DNA from: Candidatus Woesearchaeota archaeon
GTDB lineage: Archaea > Nanobdellota > Nanobdellia > Woesearchaeales > SM23-78
Assembly: GCA_016933095.1 (NCBI GenBank)
Contig: JAFGBP010000042.1
Span: 29,089-93,088 of the forward strand
Reading direction: 5' to 3'
Length of the DNA: 64,000 nt
Of the stretch, positions 8,006 through 15,259 are shown piece by piece (within the stretch, counting starts at the first letter, position 1; each line of letters starts with the position of its first letter). The translations under genes were made by a program, and so were the position numbers. A model generated the notes under the pieces. The model worked only from the letters and a program-made list of their open reading frames with translations, searched no databases and had not been told where the DNA came from.

Positions 8006-8695
8006 TTATAAGTCTGGCAGGTAATATCTTCTTATGGCCTGGTAGACGTCTCTTATGAAATTGTTGTATAAGCTCAGATTGGCTTGTCTTATACCCTCCT
8101 CTTCCTCACGGGTTAGTGGGCGGCGGCCTGGTTTTTGTTCAGGAGGCTTTCCGTTCCAGCGAGAAGCTTTCCCAATCTCATGGATCGTCAGCTGGAGATA
8201 ATCATCCTTCTCAGGATTGATCACGCCAAAGGGTGGATTGTCGTTTATGATAAGGTTAATCTTGTCAGAGTTATACTCGATCGTGAGGCCTCCTTCTTGC
8301 TCAGGAGGATGAATGATGGCCACCTGGAGGAGTCTATCTTTCAGCATGGAGGTAACGTCTTTCTTCCCATAGTAATAGTTGTTGAATCCGCTTGCCTTCA
8401 GCGCGTTGTAGTCTTTCCGGTTCAATACGACTAGTGCATCTGTCAGATCACACCCACACCCATGCCTCTGGTGGAAGGCCTCGTAGAATATCTTGATGTA
8501 GCCTATCTTCTCCCCAATGGACATGAAGTCAGAATCCGGGCGGAAGAGCTTTATGTGGGGCGACTGCTTGGCTTCCTCCATAGAGTGCTGGGGCGGCATT
8601 CCTGCATGAAGATTGTTCGTCTTGCTCGCAGAAGCGTTTCCTCCCAGAGAGATCGATCCGATGGCAAGAGCTGCTGATACCAAGTATCTGTTCAT
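8006..8695 (-). CDS. Secreted hypothetical protein
   Basis: A 229-residue protein with a signal peptide (hydrophobic residues 6-23 ending ASA). The mature part has a CGC pair near residue 81 and a TIHEIGKA segment near 169; HE within a helix hints at a zincin-like fold, but the second His of HExxH is absent, so protease activity is not supported. A GAGGTGAGGGAG ribosome site supports the ATG. Located between glyS and another secreted protein on the same strand. Confidence 0.6.
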   Translation of the reverse strand: MNRYLVSAALAIGSISLGGNASASKTNNLHAGMPPQHSMEEAKQSPHIKLFRPDSDFMSIGEKIGYIKIFYEAFHQRHGCGCDLTDALVVLNRKDYNALKASGFNNYYYGKKDVTSMLKDRLLQVAIIHPPEQEGGLTIEYNSDKINLIINDNPPFGVINPEKDDYLQLTIHEIGKASRWNGKPPEQKPGRRPLTREEEEGIRQANLSLYNNFIRDVYQAIRRYYLPDL

Positions 8696-8760
8696 ATACG
8701 CTGCTCCCTCACCTCTTGTGATAAATGGAAAATAAGATTAAAATATTTTATGATTCGGGA

Positions 8761-9306
8761 TCACTTCAGCTCTGGCTGGGTGACTTCCCAGTCTACGAAC
8801 CTGAAGAGCGGCGCCCTGTTCTTGTTGAGCACTGTTATGGTCAGCTCTCCGGAGTCTGTCTCTCCGAAGCTGTCGGTGCAGACGATGTGGACCTTGTAGG
8901 TGCCTGCATCATCATAGGTCGTCACTGTGACTTTCTTGTCTGTCCATCCGCTGTAGGTGTAGTTCACCGGGTCTTCGTCCACGCAAGTGTCTGGTATGAT
9001 TACCTTCTCTGTCTCGTAGACTGTGATGGTTCCTGGGTTGTTGGTCATCTGGGGTGGCTCGTTTCTCAGGCATGCATCTCCGAGGTCTACCCACCTGTTG
9101 ACTCCGACTCGGACTCCGTCGCACTCTGTCTTTGTGACGTTGCAGCTTCCGTAGCCGTAGTAATAATAGCAGTCTTCCCTTAATGGGTTGTATCTTGTGT
9201 GTGGCACGACGCCCGGAGTGTATTCGTAGCCTTTAGCTGCCCATACTGCGCTTGCCAGTGCCATTACAAGTAGAATGATTGTGATCGTTTTTGTTATGCC
9301 GCTCAT
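8761..9306 (-). CDS. Secreted protein with Ig/PKD-like beta domain
   Basis: A 181-residue exported protein: signal peptide or N-terminal anchor in residues 5-23, a Tyr/Cys-rich stretch (around residue 45), then a beta-sandwich-like domain (residues about 90-160) with alternating Val/Thr strands and the DDAGTYKVHIVCTD segment typical of Ig/PKD-type repeats (YxV.C strand). No C-terminal anchor is seen. Likely extracellular; partner unknown. Confidence 0.6.
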   Translation of the reverse strand: MSGITKTITIILLVMALASAVWAAKGYEYTPGVVPHTRYNPLREDCYYYYGYGSCNVTKTECDGVRVGVNRWVDLGDACLRNEPPQMTNNPGTITVYETEKVIIPDTCVDEDPVNYTYSGWTDKKVTVTTYDDAGTYKVHIVCTDSFGETDSGELTITVLNKNRAPLFRFVDWEVTQPELK

Positions 9307-9414
9307 GTTATAACCCCATAAATTATTTACTCAATAGTGGTGTTTTTAATCCTGGAACGAATCCGGTCTTTATAAAGGTTATTGTTTCAGAAGGAAATCT
9401 CCGACATCCTCAAG

Positions 9415-9450
9415 TCGCCCAGGGTCGAACTAAAAGAACTCCGCCAGGTT
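9415..9450 (-). other. Short degraded copy of the rfcL 3' end
   Basis: About 32 bases (9418-9449) match the 3' coding end of rfcL (10110-10142) at roughly 26 positions in the same orientation. Read in the rfcL frame it gives LAEFF, a stop, then FDPG, against LSEFFEFDPE in rfcL. It lies on the far side of the toxin-antitoxin pair from rfcL, as if that pair had been inserted or a duplication had decayed. Confidence 0.35.
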
Positions 9451-9460
9451 GAAAGAAATT

Positions 9461-9799
9461 CTAGAAACCCCCCTCCCCAACCGCCTTAAGTATCGCTTTT
9501 ATCTCGTCAATGGTCTTCTGCTGGTGGTTCTTCTTTGACATCTTGACGAACCTTATCAAAAGCTCTTCTATCTTCCCTTTGGAGAAGAGGATCAGCCTGT
9601 GGCCGTCCAGAATAAAATAGAACCTGAAGCTCTCATATTTAAGCTCCCTTATACTCACGCTCCCGACGTGGCCCAGGACCTTTCCTTTTGAAGGGTTTGC
9701 CTTGAGCGCCTCCATGAGAGAATACACCTTCAAGGATTCCTTCTTGAAAGTCTTGTATATCTCATCCCTCAGAGAGTGAAGGACAATGATCTTTATCAT
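9461..9799 (-). CDS. RelE-type toxin of a type II toxin-antitoxin pair
   Basis: About 112 residues, basic, of the archaeal RelE/ParE fold: alternating beta strands SIRELKYESFRFYFILDGHRLIL with a Lys-rich C-terminal helix. RelE proteins act as ribosome-dependent mRNA interferases or gyrase poisons. The ATG at 9799 is favoured because it overlaps the antitoxin stop (ATGA), the usual arrangement; an upstream start at 9826 would lie inside the antitoxin gene. Catalytic residues cannot be assigned with certainty. Confidence 0.7.
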   Translation of the reverse strand: MIKIIVLHSLRDEIYKTFKKESLKVYSLMEALKANPSKGKVLGHVGSVSIRELKYESFRFYFILDGHRLILFSKGKIEELLIRFVKMSKKNHQQKTIDEIKAILKAVGEGGF

Positions 9800-10002
9800 C
9801 GGCCCTTGAGCTTCAGCCTTGTCCATTCTTTGGCCTCTTCAAGAGAGGAGAACTCGTTCTCGTCGACAAACCGCCTTAGCTCTTCCTGAAGCATTATCGT
9901 GTTGTGCATCCTTCTTATGACGTCATCGTAGTTCTCTGATTTCTTGCCAAAATCAAGCAGCACGTCCCTTGTCTCTCTTGAAATCGATATCGTAGTATTC
10001 AT
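9796..10002 (-). CDS. Antitoxin partner of the RelE-type toxin
   Basis: A 68-residue protein with N-terminal TTISISRETRDVLLDFG, the beta strand plus helix layout of ribbon-helix-helix/DUF7557-type archaeal antitoxins, and an acidic C-terminal half that would wrap the toxin. Stop overlaps the toxin start by four bases. An AT-rich TATA-like tract (10023-10036) lies 25-30 bp before the ATG at 10002, so the operon is probably leaderless and self-repressed, as is usual for such pairs. Confidence 0.7.
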   Translation of the reverse strand: MNTTISISRETRDVLLDFGKKSENYDDVIRRMHNTIMLQEELRRFVDENEFSSLEEAKEWTRLKLKGR

Positions 10003-10086
10003 AATGAGATATAACAATTATATTTATTTATATTTTTCGGTTTCCGCATGAAACCGAACAAGAACCACAATTCTACTTTCGGTGCA

Positions 10087-11313
10087 CTAGCGCTCCAAGT
10101 AAGCCACCTGCTCAGGATCGAACTCAAAGAACTCCGACAGGGCACTCCTACCCTCAGCAGCCCCAGGCCCCTTGCCTTTGAACAGGCTCTTCACATAAGG
10201 ATAAGTCGCCTGGAGCGCCTGCTTACGGCTCGAATGAGTCTTCGCCGCAATCTTCTCGCAAATCGCCTTCTTCTTCATCTGCTTCATGTTAGCAAGCCAA
10301 ATCTTAAGCTTGCGCGTCGTCTGCTTGTAATCCACCTGGCTCTTGTAGCGCTCGTCCTTGGAGACCGCGATCCCAGCCGATAAGAGGTCATAGCAATATA
10401 CATAGAAGCGGTAGTGCTGCCAGCGCATGATCCTGCCCTTGAAGACATCAGCCCTGCTCATCTGCTCAAAACCGCGCGCCAAGTCCTCAGGCCGGAGATA
10501 CTCCTTAGGCAGGTTCTCATCCACCCAGAGGAAAATCTCATCCAGGTCCTCTGCCACAGAGTCAAGCGCCTGCCTCGCAACGCCAGGGTCTGACGTCTTG
10601 AAAATCCTAAGAAGAGCATTCTCGATCCTCTCCACGTGCTCGCGGTCGCTCAGGAACTCTACGTCAGCTCGTGTAACTCTCTTGCCGGAATTAGCCACGC
10701 TTTGCAGGTCATTGAGAGCTGCGCGAAAGTCACCGTTGCTCCTGCGGGCCACGATAGACAATGCATCCTCATCGCAAGAAAGCCCCTCGCCCTCGCAAAC
10801 ATGCTGCAGAAACGAGACGACATCAGAATGAGGCCTGGGCGCGAACTCTATCATAGTGCAAGCCTTTCGAAGGGCCTTATGCTTCTGGCCGAACGGGTCC
10901 TGGCAAGTCAATATTATAGGGAACCGGCTCTCAGAGATTATCTTGATGAGAGCTGTCAAGCCTCCGCGGTCCTCGCGTCCGGTTACCCCTTCCACCTCAT
11001 CGACAAGGATGATCTTTCCCTTGGAAAACAGGCTCATCTGCTTGGAAGCAGTGCCGACGATCGCCTCGATCTGGTCAGCAGTCCTGGAATCGCTGGCATT
11101 AACCTCGATGAGCTCCAAACCAAGAGAATGAGCAAGCGCGTACACGCTGCTGGTCTTCCCTGCTCCGCTCAGGCCGTAGAGAAGAAGAGCCTTCCCAGGC
11201 TTGTGCCGCTCGACAAAAGACTTCATCTGGGAGAAAGCCTTGTCCAAGCCCACCAGGTCAGACTCTGATTTAGGAGAATGCTTCTGGATCCAAGGAATGA
11301 AATCACCACCCAT
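10087..11313 (-). CDS. rfcL: Replication factor C large subunit
   Basis: Clamp-loader subunit that opens and loads PCNA at primer-template junctions. AAA+ signatures are clear: Walker A LYGLSGAGKTSS near residue 47, Walker B IILVDEVEG near 103, sensor-1 region ILTCQDP near 136, then the RFC collar. The C-terminal SALSEFFEF resembles a PCNA-interacting (PIP-like) motif. Start at ATG 11313 fits the TATA box 25 bp upstream; the frame is open further to 11394 but without signals. About 408 residues, on the short side for RfcL. The small subunit is not in the window. Confidence 0.92.
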   Translation of the reverse strand: MGGDFIPWIQKHSPKSESDLVGLDKAFSQMKSFVERHKPGKALLLYGLSGAGKTSSVYALAHSLGLELIEVNASDSRTADQIEAIVGTASKQMSLFSKGKIILVDEVEGVTGREDRGGLTALIKIISESRFPIILTCQDPFGQKHKALRKACTMIEFAPRPHSDVVSFLQHVCEGEGLSCDEDALSIVARRSNGDFRAALNDLQSVANSGKRVTRADVEFLSDREHVERIENALLRIFKTSDPGVARQALDSVAEDLDEIFLWVDENLPKEYLRPEDLARGFEQMSRADVFKGRIMRWQHYRFYVYCYDLLSAGIAVSKDERYKSQVDYKQTTRKLKIWLANMKQMKKKAICEKIAAKTHSSRKQALQATYPYVKSLFKGKGPGAAEGRSALSEFFEFDPEQVAYLER

Positions 11314-11333
11314 GGAAAACAGGACACAAGGGG

Positions 11334-11344
11334 ATTTTATAACG
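11334..11344 (-). promoter_or_regulatory. TATA box of rfcL
   Basis: GTTATAAAAT on the minus strand about 26 bp before the rfcL ATG, giving a leaderless transcript. Confidence 0.55.
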
Positions 11345-11435
11345 TTTTTGGGCAAAAACCTTTTAAATGAAGGGCAAAAACCAACAGATATCACAGGGAA
11401 AACTTTTTATTCAAAGACTAAGAAAAGGTGATAGA

Positions 11436-11588
11436 ATGGTCGTAGAATTCGGAGAGTTCAAAGGAAACAAGATGATAATCCTCAAGAGAGGGGAAGACGA
11501 GAAGTTCCCGTTCTCATTCGGCAAGAACAAGGCAAGGATGATCGTCGAGAACTTCGACGAGATAAAAAGGTTTGCTGAAGAAGAGTAA
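11436..11588 (+). CDS. Small conserved-looking basic/acidic protein (50 aa)
   Basis: Fifty residues: MVVEFGEFKGNKMI then a Lys/Arg/Glu-rich stretch ending IKRFAEEE. It reads like a small beta-strand-rich protein with a C-terminal helix. The ATG follows an AGGTGAT ribosome site by five bases, and an upstream TTTTTATTC could be the promoter. Divergent from rfcL. Function unknown; upstream in-frame codons back to 11367 lack a better start. Confidence 0.6.
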   Translation: MVVEFGEFKGNKMIILKRGEDEKFPFSFGKNKARMIVENFDEIKRFAEEE

Positions 11589-11691
11589 GAACAATAGAAA
11601 GGGATAAGCAAGATACTTTTCTTTCATCGGCGCGCCGCGTGGCCAGATCAATCGTATGACTATCGCGGCGGTTGATGATAAAAATAGAAGA

Positions 11692-11706
11692 AATGCAGCC
11701 TCCGGG
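11692..11706. repeat. Partial copy of the tRNA-Gly 3' end (att-like direct repeat)
   Basis: Fifteen bases match the 3' end of the tRNA-Gly gene (12992-13006) at 14 positions, in the same orientation. The HEPN/nucleotidyltransferase pair lies exactly between the two copies, as expected for DNA inserted at a tRNA 3' end. No integrase gene is present, so this is suggestive only. Confidence 0.4.
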
Positions 11707-11744
11707 TTGTGTGCAACACGGGTTAAAAACACAGCGCAATCAAT

Positions 11745-12260
11745 TCATTTAGGCAGTCTGTTCTTTTCCAACAGTTCTTCTGCCTTGTTCAGGAAGTCTA
11801 TTGTTTTCTTCTGATATTCCTTCACTTTTTCTGTTGTAAACAGCGTGTTTGTCGCGTAGTTTGCCTGCCTTCTTGTTTCTTTAAGGTTCGCATAGAATTC
11901 CGCATCGGATTTTGTAATTGCTAAGTTTTCTATCAGCTCTGCATCTGCCTTTTTAATCTTGTACTCTTTAATGAGGAACAGCAGCGTCGAATCGTGACTT
12001 TTGGAAGTATATCCTTTGTTTGCAATTAGCGCGAGTGCCGCGTGGTACGCGGCGTAGTACAGCACCACAATAAGCCAATCGTTGAACTCTGACTCGCTCA
12101 CGTTTTTCTGGAAGAATTTGAGGTTATGCTTAGCTTTGTCCAGATGGGCTTTTATCAGGCTCGTTGCAAATGGTTCTTTTCTGAGCAGATTATGGTGCTT
12201 GTATTTTTCAAGTTCATCATTTAGCAATTTTTCATTGTCATAAAATTGTCCGACGTTCAT
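11745..12260 (-). CDS. HEPN-domain protein (toxin-side partner of a HEPN/MNT pair)
   Basis: An all-helical 171-residue protein of the HEPN family, which includes RNases and RNase-like toxins paired with nucleotidyltransferases. Seen: a DWLIVVLYYAAYHAAL helix near residue 62 and ETRRQANYATN near 129, where HEPN RNases carry their R-x4-6-H motif; here Tyr stands where His would be, so RNase activity is uncertain. The start overlaps the stop of the nucleotidyltransferase gene by four bases. AT-rich relative to neighbours, and next to tRNA-Gly. Confidence 0.75.
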   Translation of the reverse strand: MNVGQFYDNEKLLNDELEKYKHHNLLRKEPFATSLIKAHLDKAKHNLKFFQKNVSESEFNDWLIVVLYYAAYHAALALIANKGYTSKSHDSTLLFLIKEYKIKKADAELIENLAITKSDAEFYANLKETRRQANYATNTLFTTEKVKEYQKKTIDFLNKAEELLEKNRLPK

Positions 12261-12865
12261 TTTTTGATGACCTCGTGATAGAGTTGTTGGTTGAATATTG
12301 GAAAACCAGTTTCTTTTGCCTGACTTACTAGGTGGTCTTTGCCTTCTTTTAACAGTTGCGTATTGGTGAAAGCTAAGCTTAAATTATGGTTGGATCTTGA
12401 CTGCACATCTCTTTTCAGGGATTCCATCTGCTGAATTATTTCAGTCTCATACATTTGCTGTAATTTCAGGGTGTTAAACTTGTGAAGCACAACAAGCAAA
12501 TCAATGTCGCTCTTCTCAGTCTCAGCTTTTCTGGCGCTTGATCCAAACAAGACCATACTTGCCACCTCATTCGGCGTCTTGCCTACTAACTCCTTTAATG
12601 GCAACCTTATGTTTCGATTTAGCCCATTCAACCGAGTTAGGTCTATTTTTGTGAATTCTATCGCGAATCTTTCTTGGTCAGCCATTGTAAAAAATACGTT
12701 TGCCTTAGTCTTCTGACTTCCCAGAACATTCTTCTTCAACAGGGCGAGAGTTGTGTTTTGTATTGAGCTGTTTGACAAGCCAGTTAGGCTTTTGATCTCA
12801 TTAAAATACAACATTTCCTTTTTGGAATCATAAAAAGCCTTGAAAATCTTTTCTTCCGCATTCAT
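12257..12865 (-). CDS. Winged-helix plus minimal nucleotidyltransferase (antitoxin side of HEPN/MNT pair)
   Basis: Residues 1-75 look like a winged helix (LTGLSNSSIQNTTLALLKK recognition helix); residues about 95-200 are a minimal nucleotidyltransferase with VLFGSSARKAETEKSDIDLLVV near 104, the GS-x(n)-DxD motif binding NTP-Mg. In HEPN/MNT systems this enzyme can inactivate the HEPN partner by adding AMP groups. Co-transcribed with 11745-12260. The DNA-binding N-terminus may regulate the pair's own promoter (inference). Confidence 0.78.
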   Translation of the reverse strand: MNAEEKIFKAFYDSKKEMLYFNEIKSLTGLSNSSIQNTTLALLKKNVLGSQKTKANVFFTMADQERFAIEFTKIDLTRLNGLNRNIRLPLKELVGKTPNEVASMVLFGSSARKAETEKSDIDLLVVLHKFNTLKLQQMYETEIIQQMESLKRDVQSRSNHNLSLAFTNTQLLKEGKDHLVSQAKETGFPIFNQQLYHEVIKK

Positions 12866-12993
12866 GATTGCAGGGAGGCGATTTCAATTTATATAGTTTG
12901 CCATTTTTTGGCACAAATATGCCAAATTTTGGCAATATGCGTAAGTTTAATAAGAACACCCATTATCACAACAAAATGACGCGGAACGTATAA

Positions 12994-13090
12994 TGCAGCC
13001 GCCGGGATTCGAACCCGAGTCACAGGCTCTTTCCAGATCCAAGAAAGGACCCTTGGGAAGCCCAGATCATAGCCACTAGACCACGGCTGC
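12994..13090 (-). tRNA. tRNA-Gly (CCC) with a 25-nt intron
   Basis: Acceptor GCAGCCG/CGGCTGC, discriminator A, T-arm TCGGG-TTCGAAT-CCCGG and D-arm GTCT...TGAT are complete. The anticodon loop reads TTCCCA, giving anticodon CCC, followed by a 25-nt insertion at 13029-13053, then A38 and stem GCCTG pairing with TGGGC. Position is the canonical 37/38 site. The intron itself can fold (GGTCC with GGATC). Mature length 72 nt. No encoded CCA. Confidence 0.9.
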
Positions 13091-13096
13091 ATAAAA

Positions 13097-14185
13097 TCAT
13101 AATTTCTTCAGTACGACTCTGTTCTTCATGGCAGCACGTCTTATGGCATTCTTAAAGCTTTCTGTGATGATATCCCTATGGCGCGCGTTGGTGCTGTTGG
13201 AAAACAACCAGTTCTCAGTGCTCTTGATATACGCGCGCACGTCCTCGTCATCCGCACGAAATCCAGGCTCCCATAGTATCCTTCCGATGTTGACGGTCCT
13301 GCATTTCAGGCAGACGCCGCACTGAGAATCATAAAGCCGGAAGCTCGGAAGCTTCTTCTGCATGTTCTTTCTGTGAGCGGCCTTGAAGCAGTTGGCCGAG
13401 AAGCAGTTGCACACTTCCTTCATCCAATCAGGCTCTTGCTCGTACATGTCACGTATGACGCTCATCTCGCTCCTGTTCTTCCATTTTACCCGGACGCCGA
13501 GACCCAGCTTCCTAAGGACATCATTAAACATCTTCATGTTGTCTTCCTGTCCCGTGAACAAGGCAAGGTCAGAAGTCTCTCCGAATCCCTCAGTCCATAT
13601 GTGCGCCGCGCCAAAGCCATGCGCATACGGAATCAAAATTCCAGTGAGGAACATATCCCTTGAAACCATCACCTTATAGTTCCCGCCGGCCGAACCGTTT
13701 TTCAGCTCCAAAACCTCAAGGTCGAAACCAAACTTCTTGCTCTGCCTAATGGCATATTTCCTCTCGTCAGAGCCGTTTGACTTGTTGAGGCCGGCTATGT
13801 GCACTGCGAGGACGTTCTCTGCACCGTAGCGCTTCTGGGCGTTCATCAAGTTCCACAAGGAATCCTTGCCTGCTGAGAATGAGACTACTGCTTTTCTGGA
13901 GCTGGTAGATCTTGAATGAAGCGGGTTGTAGGAGCGGCAGTGAATTTCTGGAGGAGTCCTCCCCTCGCTCTTGTACATCTTCCCAATCAAGACCTGCATC
14001 GGCTTTGCAATCGGAAAGTCACTGTAAATCTTTCGGGGCATCCTCGGCCCCAGGAGGTGCATGGCTGCAAACTGCGCAAAATATTCCTCTGCGCCGAAGG
14101 GGTATGTCTTGGCTTGGAGGCGGTCTGTCTCGCCTTTATATGATAGAATGACTTCAAGTCCATTGCTAGCTAACCTTGCATTCAT
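13097..14185 (-). CDS. QueC-like PP-loop ATP pyrophosphatase-family protein
   Basis: A 362-residue protein with an N-terminal domain of about 95 residues and a PP-loop domain beginning VVSFSAGKDSLWNL near residue 100 (SGGxDS-type ATP-binding loop). A Cys cluster, CNCFSANC near 262 and CGVCLKC near 292, could bind zinc as in 7-cyano-7-deazaguanine synthase (QueC), which makes preQ0 for tRNA archaeosine. The sequence is diverged, so a different substrate (other nucleotide or amide formation) is possible. Its promoter gives a near-leaderless ATG; it ends close to tRNA-Gly on the same strand. Confidence 0.6.
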   Translation of the reverse strand: MNARLASNGLEVILSYKGETDRLQAKTYPFGAEEYFAQFAAMHLLGPRMPRKIYSDFPIAKPMQVLIGKMYKSEGRTPPEIHCRSYNPLHSRSTSSRKAVVSFSAGKDSLWNLMNAQKRYGAENVLAVHIAGLNKSNGSDERKYAIRQSKKFGFDLEVLELKNGSAGGNYKVMVSRDMFLTGILIPYAHGFGAAHIWTEGFGETSDLALFTGQEDNMKMFNDVLRKLGLGVRVKWKNRSEMSVIRDMYEQEPDWMKEVCNCFSANCFKAAHRKNMQKKLPSFRLYDSQCGVCLKCRTVNIGRILWEPGFRADDEDVRAYIKSTENWLFSNSTNARHRDIITESFKNAIRRAAMKNRVVLKKL

Positions 14186-14219
14186 TAGCCTTTGAGAAAA
14201 CTCATGGAATTTATAAGAC

Positions 14220-14807
14220 TTATTCCTTCTTCTTGGTCAAGCCCCACTTGTCAAGGTAGAACTTGTACTTCTCGAAGTCATTGCTCTCGCGGAACTCTGC
14301 CTTAGCCTTCTTGTCAAGCCTGTTAAGCCACTTGCCTGAGATGCGAAGCACCTCCTTGACCTCCGGAGTGATGGGCTCGGCTTCTGGCTCTACTTCCTCA
14401 GGCATGCCAACCTCGACGTCGTCAGGCTGCTCGCGACCCCCAAACAATGATCTGAAGAACCTCTTAGTCAAACCTTCGCGCTTCTCCTCGAGCTCCTCCT
14501 CGATCTCATGAGCCGCCTCGATCTGGCGGTCAGTCTCTCGGATCTCCTCCTTCATGTCCTCCAGCTCTGCTTCCTCTTCCTGGATGTCATCATAATCCTG
14601 GCGCCTGCCAAAAAGCCTGTCCAAGAACCCTGGCTTGCCATACACGACGTGCACCTTGTTCGAGCGTATCTGCGGAGCAGAAGGCTCATTCTCATCCTCG
14701 AATATCTTCGGAAGCCTGATCTTCAGCCCTGAGAACGATTTCCTAGGCTTGATCCTCCTGTTAAGATAATCCCCTAAATCCCTATTGAACAAGTCATGTC
14801 TCGCCAT
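14220..14807 (-). CDS. Hypothetical acidic coiled-coil protein
   Basis: About 195 residues, soluble. A basic segment with GLKIRLPKIFED, two short FxxRLFGRR / RFFRSLFGGRE repeats (near residues 62 and 117) and between them a 45-residue Glu-rich coiled coil; then an acidic Pro-rich linker and a conserved-looking helical tail ending YKFYLDKWGLTKKKE. I start at the ATG at 14807 because GGTGG precedes it; the frame is open to an ATG at 14882. Unknown function. Confidence 0.6.
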   Translation of the reverse strand: MARHDLFNRDLGDYLNRRIKPRKSFSGLKIRLPKIFEDENEPSAPQIRSNKVHVVYGKPGFLDRLFGRRQDYDDIQEEEAELEDMKEEIRETDRQIEAAHEIEEELEEKREGLTKRFFRSLFGGREQPDDVEVGMPEEVEPEAEPITPEVKEVLRISGKWLNRLDKKAKAEFRESNDFEKYKFYLDKWGLTKKKE

Positions 14808-14970
14808 TTCATCCACCCATGAAAAATCCTTAAAATAATCGCCCGCTGCAAACCGCTGGCGCAAGCCGCAAAAGCAGCCCATCCGCTAATAATTGGAAGT
14901 AGAGCAAAGTGTATTTATATAGTTTTCTTATCGGAGCGAGAACTGAACATCCATATAAAAATAGAAAAGA

Positions 14971-15123
14971 TGGGGCTGCAGGGATTCGAACCCTGATCTT
15001 CGGCTGACTTCAGTGGATAGAGTTGTCATCGCCTTGCGGCTCATCTCTCCAGTGCTGGAGGCCACTATTCTAGCCAGGATGTACCTACCTTGGAATTCCA
15101 AGAATAGCTTATACTACAGCCCC
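14971..15123 (-). tRNA. tRNA-Trp (CCA) interrupted by up to four apparent introns
   Basis: The 153-nt gene has acceptor GGGGCTG/CAGCCCC, discriminator A and T-arm CAGGG-TTCGAAT-CCCTG. A 75-nt tRNA with anticodon loop CTCCAGA forms if these are removed: 15090-15105 (16 nt, D-loop before G18G19, containing a 14-bp palindrome), 15066-15079 (14 nt, between D-arm and anticodon stem), 15042-15054 (13 nt, canonical 37/38 site) and 14998-15032 (35 nt, variable loop). The result has D-stem GTAT/GTAC and anticodon stem GTGGC/GCCGC. Two of the insertion sites match those of the tRNA-Phe gene. Boundaries are approximate. Confidence 0.68.
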
Positions 15124-15259
15124 AAAAGTTTTGATGGTAAGGCAAAAGAACAGAGGGGGTTTTATAAATATTTGCAAAAAAAACAAGCGGCTTCAGGAAA
15201 CGTATCTTCAGCGTTACCTCGCCTGCCAAAGCCGCAGAACGTTCAAAAAAAAGAAAGCA

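Noticed and set aside
8006..8695. Zinc metalloprotease based on HEIG
   Set aside because: The second histidine of HExxH is missing and no third ligand is evident.
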